Positions 1 to 11,520 of a stretch of DNA of 64,000 nucleotides are shown here, in pieces. The stretch comes from Clarireedia homoeocarpa. Its lineage: Eukaryota > Ascomycota > Leotiomycetes > Helotiales > Rutstroemiaceae. How positions within the stretch are numbered: position 1 is the stretch's first letter; every line of letters starts with the position of its first letter. The stretch spans positions 620,001 to 684,000 of the forward strand of contig LNKV01000027.1 of NCBI GenBank assembly GCA_001465935.1. Reading direction: 5' to 3'. Position numbers and translations under genes: made by a program. The notes under the pieces are model-generated. The model searched no databases, was not told the DNA's origin, and saw only the letters and a list, made by a program, of their open reading frames with translations.

Positions 1-140
1 GTCTGTTCAATGAGCTTAATAGAGTGTAAGATAGCTGTGTGATCAGCGTCCTTGCCAGGAAACATGAAAAGAAGCAGGCCATAAGATGATATTTCAAAGC
101 ACCTTTCTGGTGATGCTGGCAGTTCAGAGGACTGATTCAT
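1..140 (-). CDS. Partial gene, N-terminal part, unidentified
   Basis: A reading frame opens at an ATG (positions 140-138, minus strand) and stays open to the left edge for 46 codons, so only the N-terminus would be inside the window. It reads MNQSSELPASPERCFEIS, then a hydrophobic stretch (YGLLLFMFPG), then a probable helix ending in LIEQ. The pattern of a short leader, an aromatic/hydrophobic strand with FP, then a DADH...I..IK helix, faintly recalls the N-terminus of fungal HXXXD acyltransferases (PF02458), but the active-site region is off the window, so that is a guess. Chance opening of 46 codons is possible. Confidence 0.35.
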   Translation of the reverse strand, partial: MNQSSELPASPERCFEISSYGLLLFMFPGKDADHTAILHSIKLIEQ

Positions 141-768
141 GGATTTACTACTTCAGTATGTTATGATATGCAGAAATAAAACTTAATTTTGGTTCTTTTA
201 TGCTTATCTTTTTCCAACTTGTCACGAAGACACCCTATTTGAGGCAGACCACGACGTAGCGAGCCCATTCAGTGCGGTTGGGGAAGTATGCAAATGTTGT
301 TGCGAGAACAATAGCGCGGGATCATACAATATCATTGCTAGGCTGTTAACTCGTGTATTTCATTTTCAGTCTCTCAGTATCCTATACCGTGACCATGCCA
401 GCAGTTACCGATACCTACAACAAGCTACTAGATGAACGAACCGCGGCACGAATGTGTTGCATAGTAGGTGAGCTTGCCCCAATTTTTGAAAGAAATTGCA
501 GTTTTTATTGGAAAACGTGAAGAATAATCAGAAGAAGAAGAAAGAAATGGAAAAATAATAGAGTTATTTATGATATAATATAGTTGTAGACGTCGATGAC
601 GATGATATTCTGCACATTGAAGGTATGTAGACATTAAAAGGGTCTTTATTTCTCGTTACAAGAATAAGTTAGATAACAACAAACACATTTTACCCAACAT
701 TCCAACAACATTCGAAGTCAGACACAATTTGACAATCAAAATAACTCCACTCCTCAAAACCAGGGTAT
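141..768. other. Non-coding stretch
   Basis: Intergenic region between the left-edge partial gene and the 3' end of the PEBP gene. The only open frame is short, low-complexity and matches no family I recognise. No repeat or RNA gene seen. Confidence 0.5.
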
Positions 769-1352
769 CTAATTGCTCAAGAAATAGTTAACAGCAAGAG
801 GTTCTCCCAGCTTAGCCGTTTTCTGCCAATCATCCAAATCGTAACGCATGCGGGACCAAACACTCAAAGGTTTCCCCCCAGCCGGAGCGTACTTCTTGCC
901 ATCAAAATCCTCAGGTTGTTCAAACAAAAAGAAGGTGTAGCGATGGGGTGCACTGCCTGGAGGAGGTGAAGGACCGATGTAGTTGGCAATGAAGGCATCA
1001 TCTGAGGCCAAGACGCCATTGGGACCGGCTTTGAAGCCAGGCTGAATCCAGTGGAGAATGGGACCGAGAACGCCAAATGAAGGGAATGGAGCGTCAAGAT
1101 CGAGTGCAACCACCATATAGGTGGCTTCTGGATTGGGTACAGCATAGGATATCTCGGGGGCGGACTGAGCTTCTGAGGGAGCGTTAGATTTTGCTTGGCG
1201 GAATTATCAAGAATATAAAAAAGCGACTTACCAGCACGAGGGATATACTGCTTGGTTGTGATTGCTTTGCCGTTGACAGTGACGCCTAGCACCTTGGAGG
1301 GATCTTTCTCCGTTGCGCTGAGAATGCGCTGCACAACTGCGTTGGTAGGCAT
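769..1352 (-). CDS. Phosphatidylethanolamine-binding protein (PEBP) family protein
   Basis: Model: complement(769..1172, 1232..1352), with a 59-nt intron (1173-1231; donor GTAAGT, acceptor CTCAG). The splice turns CGTGCTG+AA into RAE, giving YIPRAEAQ then APEISYAV. PEBP hallmarks follow: the YMVVALDLDAPF block (the family's DPDAP motif as DLDAP), an ILHWIQPGF block (the family's HW), GPSPPPGSAPHRYTFFLFEQ (the GP..G.HRY motif), and a C-terminal W...VNYFLSN. PEBPs bind anionic ligands or lipids; fungal members include carboxypeptidase Y inhibitor relatives. I chose the ATG at 1352 (MPTNAVVQ) because that N-terminus looks like other fungal PEBPs. An in-frame upstream ATG at 1439 would add 29 hydrophobic residues and might create a secretory leader. 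Confidence 0.85.
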
Positions 1353-1439
1353 AATTGTCAGCGACGTGATGTCGATCAGATAAAGGAAAATAACTGCGGG
1401 GTTGAAACTCAAGCTGCCGTAATGGATGTACAAATCCAA

Positions 1440-3282
1440 GATAGAAGCAGCAGATAGGAAGGTATGTTGAGCTCAGTGGTGGATACGAGTAAGATATATG
1501 AGAAGAGAACTGAGGATAAAGCTAGAGCTCTGTATAAATCAATTTAAGAATCGACGTCACATAAGTTATATATCAGGATGTTGTAAAGCACGGTGTCTAG
1601 CCTAGAGCGGCTAAGAGCTAACTGTGATCCGATGATCGCATTCTTTGTTTGCGACTATCGCTCATCGTAATCAGCCATATTTTCCCGGAATTAAGATATT
1701 GTAGCCGAGAATCCGCACATATATCCAGTCCAAAAGCAGACCCCCGGCCAATCAATATCTTCGACGTTCTTTGATGGATTCCCAAGTTAGGAATACCCTG
1801 AAGATCGTTATTGTGGTTAGCCAATGAAGGAACTTTATTCCCCTAGTTACGGATTTCCAGTGCATATGCCCCGCGCTACGGACATAAGAATGAACCACCG
1901 ACTACTTCCATATAAGTTAACCCCGCCCAGGCGATTTGAGTAGTCTCTTGACTCCCTCTGCATCACGCTTTTACGACAGGAGATCATTTCTGGAAGAGCA
2001 TGACGCCCAAATATCATATCATGACGACAGGGGTCGGACTTGTTCGAACTCCATCTCCGAAGAACGTTTCAATTTGTAGTTGTTCGTCACTGAAGTGGAA
2101 ATCTAATGTTGGAATGGTCTCATTCCTTTATACGGAGCTTTTCGTTGTTACAGCGTCGCCAATTAGAATGACCAAGTTTGTAACTATTACATATGCAGAG
2201 GACTCAAATCGAATCAACCGCATAAATCAAGCGCTTGATTAAACGCTACGATTCGGTGGTACAGTACACCTGAAACAAGAAAATTCTCCAGGAGCTGTTG
2301 ATATTACTGAGTATAACTGATCTCAAACCCCACTTTCGTAGCGAGAAAGCTTGAGTTCGGAAGCAGAAAGCTTGAGTTCGGAAGTAGAAAGCTTGGTGAA
2401 AATGGCTTGGTAGCAACGCTGATTGCTACTGTACAGTCAATGTTCGCGAAGAGCTAGTCTCCCCTGACATATTAAGCGAGCTAACGATAATTACTGGGAA
2501 GTATACCCTTGTCCACTCAGTCTCAAAAGCTGTCACCTATTGACTTGATCTGGACAAACTTTTCAATATCATTGTAGGATCTTGAAGTCCAGTAAAAGAT
2601 GCAATTTCTACCTGGTGTCCAGTCGCTATAGCTGCGATGAAGAGCTTTGGGTTAAGCGACTAAGTGGTACGCATAGGTTCCATTCGGCTTTGATACTAAC
2701 ATGGCCTGTGACCACGTGACATTGTTGACGACTATTCCTAGGATTGGTCGATATCACAGATAAAACGTTCTGATTGGAAATTGCTGTTGGTTGTTCCAAG
2801 GGCGGTTGTTTGAAGATGGTTCCGAGCATGCTATTAAGTATAAGCCGCTTAGAAAGGGACTTCACCGCACTAGATTCAAACCAGTGATTGCAGGATTTTC
2901 TACAATCTTGAGTGCTTGGGTCGGTTCAGAAAACTAGTTTATGTCAAGGAGAAAGAAAGAAGATTGAAGGAGTCGATATATTCCGTGCTGTGACTACTGG
3001 GACCTGTCGAGTCTTCTATGAGGATATAATAGGCTAGCATTTGTATATTTGTATGATTACTTTATGGACATTCCGGGAGACCCTGTGACATGCAAAAGGA
3101 AATGCTTCATAACTCATTATGCAATGTGATATTCTTGAACAATGCCTGGAGATTTGACTGGTACGACGCCAATGCCAACGCCGTGCCGCTTGATGCTGTC
3201 ACTATATATGGGTAACTTCCCGAGTCCAAACGCCCAATCCCACCATATTCCAATCCGAAAAGAACGCCGCATGCCTTAATTT
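1440..3282. other. Non-coding stretch, 1.8 kb
   Basis: No credible coding region on either strand; open frames at 2000-2242 and 2626-2865 are short and without recognisable motifs. It holds the PEBP promoter and the 3' flank of ctk3. The only structure seen is a 21-bp tandem repeat at 2344-2396. Confidence 0.55.
2344..2396. repeat. 21-bp tandem repeat, about 2.5 copies
   Basis: Two nearly identical 21-bp units beginning AGAAAGCTTGAGTTCGGAAG, followed by a half unit that ends in AGAAAGCTTGG. Single-base differences separate the units. Non-coding context. Confidence 0.8.
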
Positions 3283-4316
3283 TCAACCATCCAGTCTATT
3301 TCTTTGCTCTTCTCTCCATTCTTTTCCAGCCTCTTTCCTCTCCGTCGCTTCTTCTTCATAAAGGATCCCATCATCCTCACCCAAATCACTTGTTTCCTCC
3401 CACAGTTTCTCAAATTCCACTTCATGTCCACCCACAGGGATCGCCCAAATATGTTCCCTTAATCTCTTATGTCTCTCCCTATCCTCCTCAATTCTCTGCT
3501 CAATTTGTTTCTTATCTAACCTCCCACCCCCGTTGATCTTCGGCGCCCTAGGAGTAGCGTTTTGAGAAGCAGCATTTCCGTTCGTATCTCCGTCAGCTAT
3601 CGGTGAGGACATAAGTGTATCGGGAAGAGTGTCGCGTTCTTTTAGGCATTCTTCGATTTCGGTGACAGTTTGAGCGAGGAGGAAAGACTTTTGCTGGAGA
3701 CCTTGAAGAACCTTTCGAACTACTTTCACGTTGGCTGCCCCGGATCCATCTTCTGGCGCAACCGCGTCGACAACCCGTAGTATATCTCTCTGGATCATTC
3801 GCACGTAATCATGATGCCCTTCCCTAGAGGCCATGTCGCATAGTATCTCGATGAAGTACATGATGTTCGCCCTATTGTTCATTGAATTCTATTGCGAATC
3901 AGCTCAGCTATTTCCAAAAAGAAAATATGCCACCAAAAAGGCTTTCCAGCATTGCTTTTCTGCATAGTACAGCGCAAGTTTTTCGCTGAGCCTCAGCTCC
4001 CTTGTACCAACCCATAAGTTTCACAATGCTCACTCACTCTTTCTAATTGCTCCAATATACAACTATGCAAATCTTCATCCATATCTCTATACTTCAATGC
4101 ATATTGCGCAGTCTTATTCGCGCTCGTAACGCTTGCATTTAAATGCTGTAAGTACTGCGTAAATCGTATTCGAACTTCGAAGGGATCCATCCTGTGTCTA
4201 GAAGCCTTGGAATAGCTTCGTTCGGGAGTGGCAGCTGCTGGTGAATTTTGCTTGCTATTCGTTGCATTTGATATCAGACTCGATTTGCGACCATCATGAG
4301 CTTGATCGGGATCCAT
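3283..4316 (-). CDS. ctk3: CTD kinase subunit gamma (Ctk3)
   Basis: Model: complement(3283..3888, 4038..4316), intron 149 nt (3889-4037; donor GTGAGT, acceptor AATAG), 294 aa. The join gives LEQLERNSMNNRANIMYF, matching the conserved core of the CTK3 N-terminal domain (DPFEVRIRFTQYL near residue 44; YALKYRDMDEDL; a DYVRMIQRDILRVVDAVAP block after the junction). Ctk3 is the third subunit of CTDK-I, with kinase Ctk1 and cyclin Ctk2. CTDK-I phosphorylates Ser2 of the RNA polymerase II C-terminal repeat during elongation. The N-terminal domain is a CID-like helical fold; the C-terminal third is charged and probably helical (residues 225-294, with many E/K/R). The gene shares a 214-bp promoter with the P5C reductase gene. 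Confidence 0.93.
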
Positions 4317-4530
4317 GATTTCGCGTTTGATCTAACCAGATTGGTGGGCGGTGAGACCTTTTTGGTGGCACCCTTGCGGCCGCGGGGGTTTGTTTATGGT
4401 GGGGGGGGTTTTGAAGCTTCAAAGGCCGAAAGTCTCAAGAATCTCGAACTCAGGAATTGTTTTCTACTAACTTGACCGAATATTGTATAAGAATTGTCTT
4501 GAGATTCTTGAAGGCAACGAATCCACCACG
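4317..4530. promoter_or_regulatory. Bidirectional promoter region, ctk3 / P5C reductase
   Basis: Only 214 bp separate the two start codons, so both core promoters and 5' leaders must lie here. It contains a GC-rich block around 4375-4410 with a NotI-like GCGGCCGC site and a run of G. No experimentally known element can be assigned from sequence alone. Confidence 0.45.
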
Positions 4531-5839
4531 ATGTCTTCTTCAACTAAAAGCACAGGGTCAGAAATGACTTTAACGGTTCTTGGATGTGGTATGTTTGTTT
4601 CTTGAAAGCTCGCTTTCGTTTCTTTCTTTTTGCAGGTGAAGATCTTTGAGACATTTTTTCTGAGCCAAATCGGCTTTCTATTCACTTCTGAGATGTGATA
4701 GAAAACGATCAATTGGAAGTCACTTGATTGAATTTAAATACTGTGACTTCACACATGGGAGATCTGCATCTGTAACACAGCATAATTCATTCTTTCTGCG
4801 CGCAGAGAAGCACATTCCCGCAGCGGCGAGATGGTCGAAGACTGACTCTCGCCGACTTCATTTAGAAGCGTCCCCATTTGCGTATCTCGACGTCCAATGC
4901 TAACCTCCGATTTTAGGAACAATGGGTATTGCAATACTGTCCGGCATTCTCACCTCCCTCACATCCCATTCCAACCCTCCCACGTCAACCGCCGCCTCTG
5001 GCACATCCACACCAGCTCATCCCACAGAAACTCCCTCTCGTCTCCCCTCCAAATTCATAGCCTGCGTAAGACGCTCCGAAACCGCCAAGAAAGTCAAACA
5101 CACCCTCTCAGCCCACCTCGATTCCCTCACCATCCTCCAAAATGACAATGTCTCTGCCGTTCAAGCAGCCGATGTCATTCTCCTCTGTTGTAAACCCTAC
5201 ATGGTAAAAGACATACTCGCCGAACCCGGCATGCAATCCGCATTAGCAGGGAAACTCCTCATCAGCATATGCGCCGGCGTAACCGCTGAGCAAATCTCCG
5301 AAAACCTATACGGAAATTCGACCGACGATGGGAAACGCTGCACGATTGTTCGAGCTATGCCCAACACCGCTTCTCAGATTCAGGAATCTATGACCGTCAT
5401 CTCGACATCAAATCCTCCTCTCTCAGACGAAACATCATCGCTTCTTCACTGGATCTTCACCCGCATTGGCTCAGTGGTATTCTTGCCCAGCAATACCATG
5501 GATGCATGCACCGCTTTGTGCGGCAGTGGTCCTGCATTTTTTGCTCTTATGCTAGAAGCTACGATTGATGGTGCTGTTGCGATGGGTTTACCACGAGCAG
5601 AGGCACAGAAGATGGCGGCGCAGACGATGAGAGGTGCAGCTGGGTTGGTGCTGAATGGAGAACATCCAGCTTTACTAAGAGACAAGGTTACTACACCAGG
5701 TGGCTGCACTATCGGTGGACTGCTCGTATTGGAAGAGGGCAGAGTAAGAGGGACAGTAGCGAGAGCTGTGAGAGAGGCGACGGTTGTAGCGAGCCAATTA
5801 GGAAAAGGCGTGCAAGGTGTCAACGGGACGAGGTTCTAG
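4531..5839 (+). CDS. pro3: Pyrroline-5-carboxylate reductase
   Basis: Model: join(4531..4588, 4917..5839), 326 aa. The first exon ends in TVLGCG and the second begins with the codons for TMG, restoring the dinucleotide-binding GxGxxG as GCGTMG (G18, G20, G23), which fixes the splice. Further family features are the VRAMPNT block, the ALCGSGPAF block, and the P5CR signature TTPGGCTIGGL (residues 279-289). The enzyme reduces 1-pyrroline-5-carboxylate to proline with NAD(P)H, the last step of proline synthesis. Residues about 36-62 are a Ser/Thr/Pro-rich insert in the beta-alpha-beta region, longer than in bacterial enzymes. The single intron is 328 nt, the longest I find in this window. Confidence 0.95.
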
Positions 5840-6721
5840 ATGGATGCGTGGTTGGTAAGTAGAATTTGAGAAGCACCATGGAGGTGTAATCATCCAATAT
5901 CCATCTCAATCTGCACAAAGGTTTGGAATAAATTCGAATCTTGAGGTCTTTCTTGAAAAGCACATCAACCAATTGTATTTAGTTCACGAATGTTTTGACT
6001 ACTTCTGGGGAGTCGCAGTACAGTGATGGGACATGTAGCTAGTGGGGATGATTGGGTAGTGGTCATTAATCTACAACGCCCCGGCGAAGAAGATGGATAA
6101 AAGCCGTACAGATATAAGCCATACCTGAAATATTAGAGGTCACTCCGACTCGAGTTTAATACTATTCATTGGCGACCAGGTAGGTACTAAATTTAACACA
6201 ACACTCATCCATCCGAAATCTAATCCCCCTTTTCTGCTCGCCTACTTCTACGCCCCCCCTAACCCCCCTCCCAAGCCCCCATCACTTTCATTATTTTTCT
6301 CTCCAAAACTTCCAGACAAATCGCTATAGAAAGCCGAAACCCACAAACACACATTATACTTGACGCTTCTCGTTCAATCCTAAACCTCAACTGGATCCAT
6401 ATTCAGATCATCTGATGCTCTGTGTAATAAACACGCCGACTTAAAAACTAAGCCCTTCATTATTTCCTCTCTACTCGAGTATTTCCCAAGTGAGTGATTG
6501 ACTGACTGACTGACTGACTAGATTACACCTCGAACCATGTATGTATGTATGATATCAACCGTTTGGAGAACACCGAGGGAAAAGGAAAAAAACGCCTATC
6601 CATCCAGCTTCACCAATTTTGATACATATCTTCTTCTGTCTTTTCACTCGTCTCTGCCCTGAATCCCCGAACCTTGCTTGTCCTTGTCCTTGATTGCGAT
6701 CTCACCGTGATTCTTGTTCCA
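5840..6721. other. Convergent intergenic region, P5C reductase / hat1
   Basis: About 0.9 kb between the two convergent 3' ends; it should hold both terminators and 3' UTRs. It includes C-rich patches (6240-6280) and short microsatellites: four GACT units near 6498-6520 and three GTAT units near 6540. No coding region seen. Confidence 0.5.
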
Positions 6722-8461
6722 TCAACTGGTATATTTAAGTTTCTTCGCCAATGGCTCCTCACCCGCATCATCATCATCGTCATCATCATCATCATCATCA
6801 TCCCGTGCCACTCTCTTCCCCTTCCCCTTCCCCTTCCCATTGCCCACCACCAACCCATTCCTCTCCTTTCCCAACGCACTGTTGACCTCCTTCTCCGCCC
6901 TCTCATCCACTGCACGAATCAACCTCCCGTAATCTGCCTCCACGCCCCTCGCCGTCTCATCCAACTTATCGATCCTCTCGCCCCTGTCCAACTGCGCCAA
7001 TGCGTCCTTGTTATGCCGATACAACCTCTGTTTCACTAGTATCCTCCAAAGATCATAGATCTGCTTATCCTCCTTCTTCGCCGGCGGCAGCATCGCCATG
7101 TTCTGCAGCGGTGCAGCTGTGAGTTCTCCGTCTTCGTTTTGGACAAGCGGAGGTAGTTTGATGGAGGCGGGGATTTGTGAGAGGAGTTGCATTTCGAGGA
7201 CACGGGCGAATTGGCGCGGGGCAATTTTACTGGCGAGACGGACGCTTTCGTATTCTTTGGGGAGGATGCCGGTGGGGGCGGGCCCTTTGGGGTTGATTTT
7301 GATTTGGGGGTTGATCTTAAGGTTGAGGAAGGAGGGGTTTTTGCGGAGCCGGGCAAGGTCGTTAATGTCGCGGAGATCGTCGAATGCTTCGTTGGGATCT
7401 TCTACCGTGATTTCTCTGGTGTGTGGATCGTTATAGTAATAGTCGAAGATGGCGTTATAGAAACGTGAACCGTTTCCTCCTCCTTGGAATGGAGGTAAGA
7501 TGACGAATTGGGATATCCTCGATCGGCATGGAAGGGAAGAAAATGTAATTCCATCGACTGGTAAAGTGAAATCGGGAGATACCCTCTCACCATTGGGCGA
7601 TTGTGGTGGAGAGACCGGTGTGTAGAAATAGTATCTATAGATGGTCGAATAACCCATAAATACGTACGGCGACACTCCGCCGACTTCCGCTGACGCCTTT
7701 TTTGTGTATAAGAAGAATACTGTCCATCGAGCAAGATCATACTCAGAAGTGTCCATATCAACTAGGGTACCACCTTCAATGAATAACGGGATAAGAATCT
7801 GAATGCGCTTAAGCATCTGTTGAACTGCCAAATCCGCAAGGCTGCCCTTCCATATTTCGTATATTTCACCACTAGTCTCAATCGTTTCATAGAGCTCTCC
7901 TGGTGGATGCCAATCCGCGGGAACTGCCGAGATAGCGGATTCGAATATACTTGTCTTCTCGAAGGCGGCTGTGACAATGTCAGTATGAAGTTCGGTCACC
8001 CAATGCACGGCAACACGCACTCTTGGGTAGGAAAGGCTCCAGGATCTCTTTCAAATCAGCCGGTTCGACATCTCCCACAGCCTTGAACTTTTTGTTGTAG
8101 GTAATCTGCAGACCAGGGCGCATATCACTTGCATTGAATTTTAAGTTGATGTTAAGAGCTTGATAGCCAAAGATGCTCTCTTCGTCGCCGAATATTGGAT
8201 ATGTGAATCTCGGATGAAACGTATGAAGTGATGTAGTTCCATTGGCACCGGGAGTGACAAGTGAGATTTGTAGGGCTTCGTTCGCATCAGCAGACCCTGT
8301 GATAGAAGTATTGTTAGAGTGTATGTAGATAAATTGAGTGTTTGGAATCCAATGCGACTAGGCGCATTCGGTCACAGTAGATTGCGCCGGACAGGATGTG
8401 GAATGGAACAGGGCATGAAATAAAGCAATATATACTTACAGTCAGAGTTGATGTCCGCCAT
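6722..8461 (-). CDS. hat1: Histone acetyltransferase type B catalytic subunit (Hat1)
   Basis: Model: complement(6722..7968, 8021..8296, 8440..8461), 514 aa. The 22-nt first exon encodes MADINSD; the joins give DWSADANEALQISLV and FLPKTAFEKTSIFE. Intron 2 (7969-8020) has a GTGCGT donor and a clear CTGAC branch site. The Hat1 N-terminal domain (FTYPIFGDEESIFGYQ), the GNAT core (YRYYFY, ISQFVILPPF) and the acetyl-CoA motif QGGGNG (residues 261-266), followed by the AIFDYYYND region, are all present. Hat1, with its WD40 partner Hat2, acetylates newly made histone H4 on Lys5/Lys12. The C-terminus carries a GKGKGK run, twelve consecutive Asp encoded mostly by GAT, and a KKLK basic end, which looks like a low-complexity histone- or nuclear-interaction tail. 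The start shares its upstream region with the ZIP gene. Confidence 0.94.
6765..6803. repeat. GAT/ATC trinucleotide microsatellite inside hat1
   Basis: About 13 ATC units on the plus strand, with a GTC interruption. Read on the coding strand this is the poly-Asp tract near the Hat1 C-terminus. Being a 3-bp repeat in a tolerant tail, it can change length without shifting frame. Confidence 0.9.
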
Positions 8462-8889
8462 TGTTGCGACGTTGTCAAGAGCTTTGTATCTTGTCAAAAA
8501 TTATTTTGTTGATGAGCTTCGTTTGCGATATTGCGCTCAAAGCATCAGCTCTTCAAGCGCGTAAATTGATTTTCCGACGCGTTATAGCTCCGCTGCACCC
8601 CAAAATTTAGCAGGGATTACTAGTTCAGTCTCGTGGAGCGATGACCAGATCTGTCATCCTTGAGTGACGGCACAATTTATTTGGAAAGGGAGCGAGTCCG
8701 CGACTCGACATTTTTATTGCAACCACCATATTTCTATCTTAGGCCTTGATAAGAAAACTATTCTTTCAGACTGTTCTTCAAAGTCGAAATGAAGCGGTGA
8801 TACGTTCTTTACTTTATTTTTAGGATTGCGACGTTAGGGTTGAAGATTGGAAAGCTTGAAGCTTGATTATCAAAAAACCGGGGTTCAAG
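8462..8889. promoter_or_regulatory. Bidirectional promoter region, hat1 / ZIP transporter
   Basis: 428 bp separate the divergent start codons. It must contain both promoters and leaders. I see no recognisable regulatory motif that would decide regulation. Confidence 0.4.
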
Positions 8890-10301
8890 ATGTTGGAAGG
8901 ATTGTTTATGTTGCTCGTTCTGAGCGTGATTATGTGCTTGAGGTTGGGTCAATGTTCATCAAGTGTAGCTTAACTGCTAATGAACTCTTGTAGTTCTTTC
9001 CTCGCTGGAGCCTTGCCATTATCGATGACGCTGTCGCCTTCACAGTTACGACTGATATCTACAATTGGAATGGGAGTGCTTGTAGGAACATCGTTGATTG
9101 TCATTATACCTGAAGGAATTGAAGCAATGTATACGGCGGGATCAACCGCGCATAGTCATGGAGCTCGGAGCTTAAGCCTGCAGGAAAGAGGGAGCGGACT
9201 ATCGTGGGTTAGTGGGGTGAACTCGATTGCATATTCGAAGAATACAGTGGTTATGCCCGAACAAAAGTCTGTGGTGGTTCCAAGGCTGGCAGACTCATGG
9301 GGACAAGTGGACGCTATAGTGAAAGCCAGAGCGTCCACACCAGACGAGGTCACCTCGAAAGAGAAGGCAGAGGAGAAACCTGCAACACCTACTAAGGGGG
9401 AGGACGAAGATCATGATTCACCAACTTTCTACATTGGACTTTCGCTGATATTGGGGTTCATCCTCATGTTTTTGATCGACAAGCTTCCCAGGCATGCATC
9501 TGAAAAATTGCAATCTCCTCAAGCTCCCCGACAGATATCTCTCAACAATCTGGGAACTTCCTCAATCTCCTCGGGGGAAGAGGAATCGGACAGCTTCTTA
9601 CATTCGCTCGCCCCCAGTCCGAAACAGAGCCGCAGTCTAGCCACAACCACCGGGCTCGTGATACATGCCGCAGCAGACGGGATAGCTATGGGCGCATCCG
9701 CATCCACATCGAACACAAAGCTGGGGTTTATCATATTCATCGCCATCATGGTTCATAAAGCACCTGCCGCCTTCGGCCTAACATCCGTACTACTGAAACA
9801 AGGACTCTCCAAGCGGGCAGCGCGTGGCCATCTCATAGTCTTCAGTCTAGCAGCCCCACTAGGTGCCATCACCACATTCTTCCTTGTACATATTCTCGGC
9901 GGCGGGAATATCGAAGGAGCAAAAGGACAATGGTGGACCGGGATGTTGTTGTTATTTTCTGGTGGAACATTCTTGTAATGCACCTTTCCCTTTTTCTCCC
10001 CTTTCCCTTTCTCTCCCCTTTCCCTTTCTCTCCCCTTTCCCTTTCTCTCCCCTCTCCCATCTATGTACAGCCGAAATGAAAAAAAAGAAGAAAAGAGACT
10101 AACAAAATACCTAGATACGTCGCGATGCACGCGATGCAAGAAGATTCAGGGATGCATAATCACGAGCACAGCAGTTCTAACGGGTACCTCGACGGAGGTA
10201 GTTCCGCCCGCAAGCAGCCGAAGCCACAGATGCGGGACACGCTTGCCGCGGTTGGCGGAATGTTGATACCCCTCTTGACGCAATTTGGTCACGATCATTA
10301 A
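8890..10301 (+). CDS. ZIP-family metal transporter, ATX2/SLC39A9 (ZIP9) type
   Basis: Model: join(8890..8942, 8994..9974, 10115..10301), 406 aa. Joins: exon 1 ends VIMCLS, exon 2 begins SFLAGALPLS; exon 2 ends FSGGTFL and exon 3 begins YVAMHAMQE. Branch sites are visible (GACTAAC at 10097-10103). The layout matches the ZIP9/Atx2 branch: TM1 at the extreme N-terminus, LISTIGMGVLVGTSLIVIIPEG as TM2, a long variable loop, then TM helices with HAAADGIAMGAS and HKAPAAFGL, the metal-coordinating His of TM4 and TM5, then further TMs ending LLTQFGHDH. Yeast Atx2 is a Golgi membrane protein affecting manganese homeostasis; human ZIP9 transports zinc. A Golgi Mn/Zn role is inferred from family placement. 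The His-rich MHNHEHSSS stretch in exon 3 may be a metal sensor. Confidence 0.9.
9982..10056. repeat. Polypyrimidine minisatellite in intron 2 of the ZIP gene
   Basis: Four or more copies of a CCTTTCCCTTTCTCTCC-like unit of about 17-18 bp fill the intron between the donor at 9975 and the branch site at 10097. Pure C/T on the plus strand. Confidence 0.8.
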
Positions 10302-10590
10302 TGTTTCTCTCTCTCTCTCTTTGGTTTTGAATTCTATTCGAATCGGATGAGATGGCCAGGGATTCCCCATGCATGCATGTATATTAGGCAAAAACAAGAC
10401 AAACGGTGGGAAGCAAAGCGAAGCAGAGGGGAACGAGCGAATAAATGAATGAAAATATACATATATATATATTTTGAACTCCAATGTGTAAGGCTAGGCT
10501 AGGTAGGTTAGTCTAGGATTGGGCATCTACCGTAGTTTTCTCTGGGGGAGCTTTTTTCAGGGCGAGGGGCAAATCTGCAAATCTGCCATG

Positions 10591-10636
10591 TGAGTGAGTG
10601 AGTGAGTGAGTGAGTGAGTGAGTGAGTGAGTGAGTG
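10591..10636. repeat. TGAG tetranucleotide microsatellite
   Basis: About 11 uninterrupted copies of TGAG. Confidence 0.95.
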
Positions 10637-11496
10637 AAATGCGTAAGTAAGTAAAATGAGCTGGGTTGTACAGCAAGCATACTGTAGTTAGATAGAAAGA
10701 AAGAAGTCAAGAAAAGCATTATTCTTTTATCAACCCAACCCAACCCAACCCACTCTACTATACTGTGCTGAGCGTGCGTGCGTGCGTACGTGCATGCATC
10801 ATTTAACAATTTGATTCTGGAAGAAGATCAAAACCGGAGAAGGAGAAGCAAGCCGCTTGCTTACCTTACCTTTTACTACTGACTGATTGATAACACAAGG
10901 TAAGTTAATGCATAAAATTCGCTTTCGCTTTCGCTTTTGGGGTCCACTATGGGCGGATGGGATGTGGTGTGAGTATGAGACAGATGCGTGTTTTGTATGG
11001 ATGGATGTATGTGTGTGTGTGTATGTGTGTGTATGTACTGTAGTAATTGATTTCGACCGACCTTGGGAACTCCCGCTGCCATGTGGCTTTGCTGTACTGT
11101 ACTTGGTAAGTTACGAAAGGGAAGGTACCCTACTCGCCAAAAGGTACAAAGGGAAGTTACCGAATCACACAAAGAGGTCGATGTACTTTGTACCTGAGTG
11201 ACAGGAAGATGGCTGTGCACATTTTCCGGTCGGTCGTCTCAGATTCGTCCCCCCTGCATGTCGATGGGTACGAGCGATGGGTGAAGGTGTGTGTGGTGTG
11301 TGTATGTGTGTGAGAGGTGAGGTGAGGCGAGCTGTGGTGTGGTGAGGTGAAGAAAGAAGCATTGGAAGTTTTTCATAGGGCCAGCAAGGTCGTGGCCCAT
11401 GAGACCTTCTTGCGTGGTGATGGCGATCCTCAATTGGTTTGTATGGTCGGTTATCTGGTGATGACTATGTGTGGTGTGGACAGTACAGTAACGTTT

Positions 11497-11520
11497 GTAC
11501 AGTACAGTACAGTACAGTAC
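11497..11520. repeat. AGTAC pentanucleotide repeat
   Basis: About five copies of AGTAC. The core GTAC is self-complementary. The same pentamer recurs nearby at 11482-11490 and, as TGTACAGTAC, at 12534-12545. Confidence 0.85.

Noticed and set aside
864..1439. 191-codon continuous frame over the PEBP gene
   Set aside because: It reads through the 59-nt intron and then runs in the wrong frame of exon 2; the spliced model gives full PEBP motifs.
6674..7039. Very hydrophobic Ile-rich frame opposite hat1
   Set aside because: It is the complement of the poly-Asp microsatellite and lies antisense to a well-supported gene.
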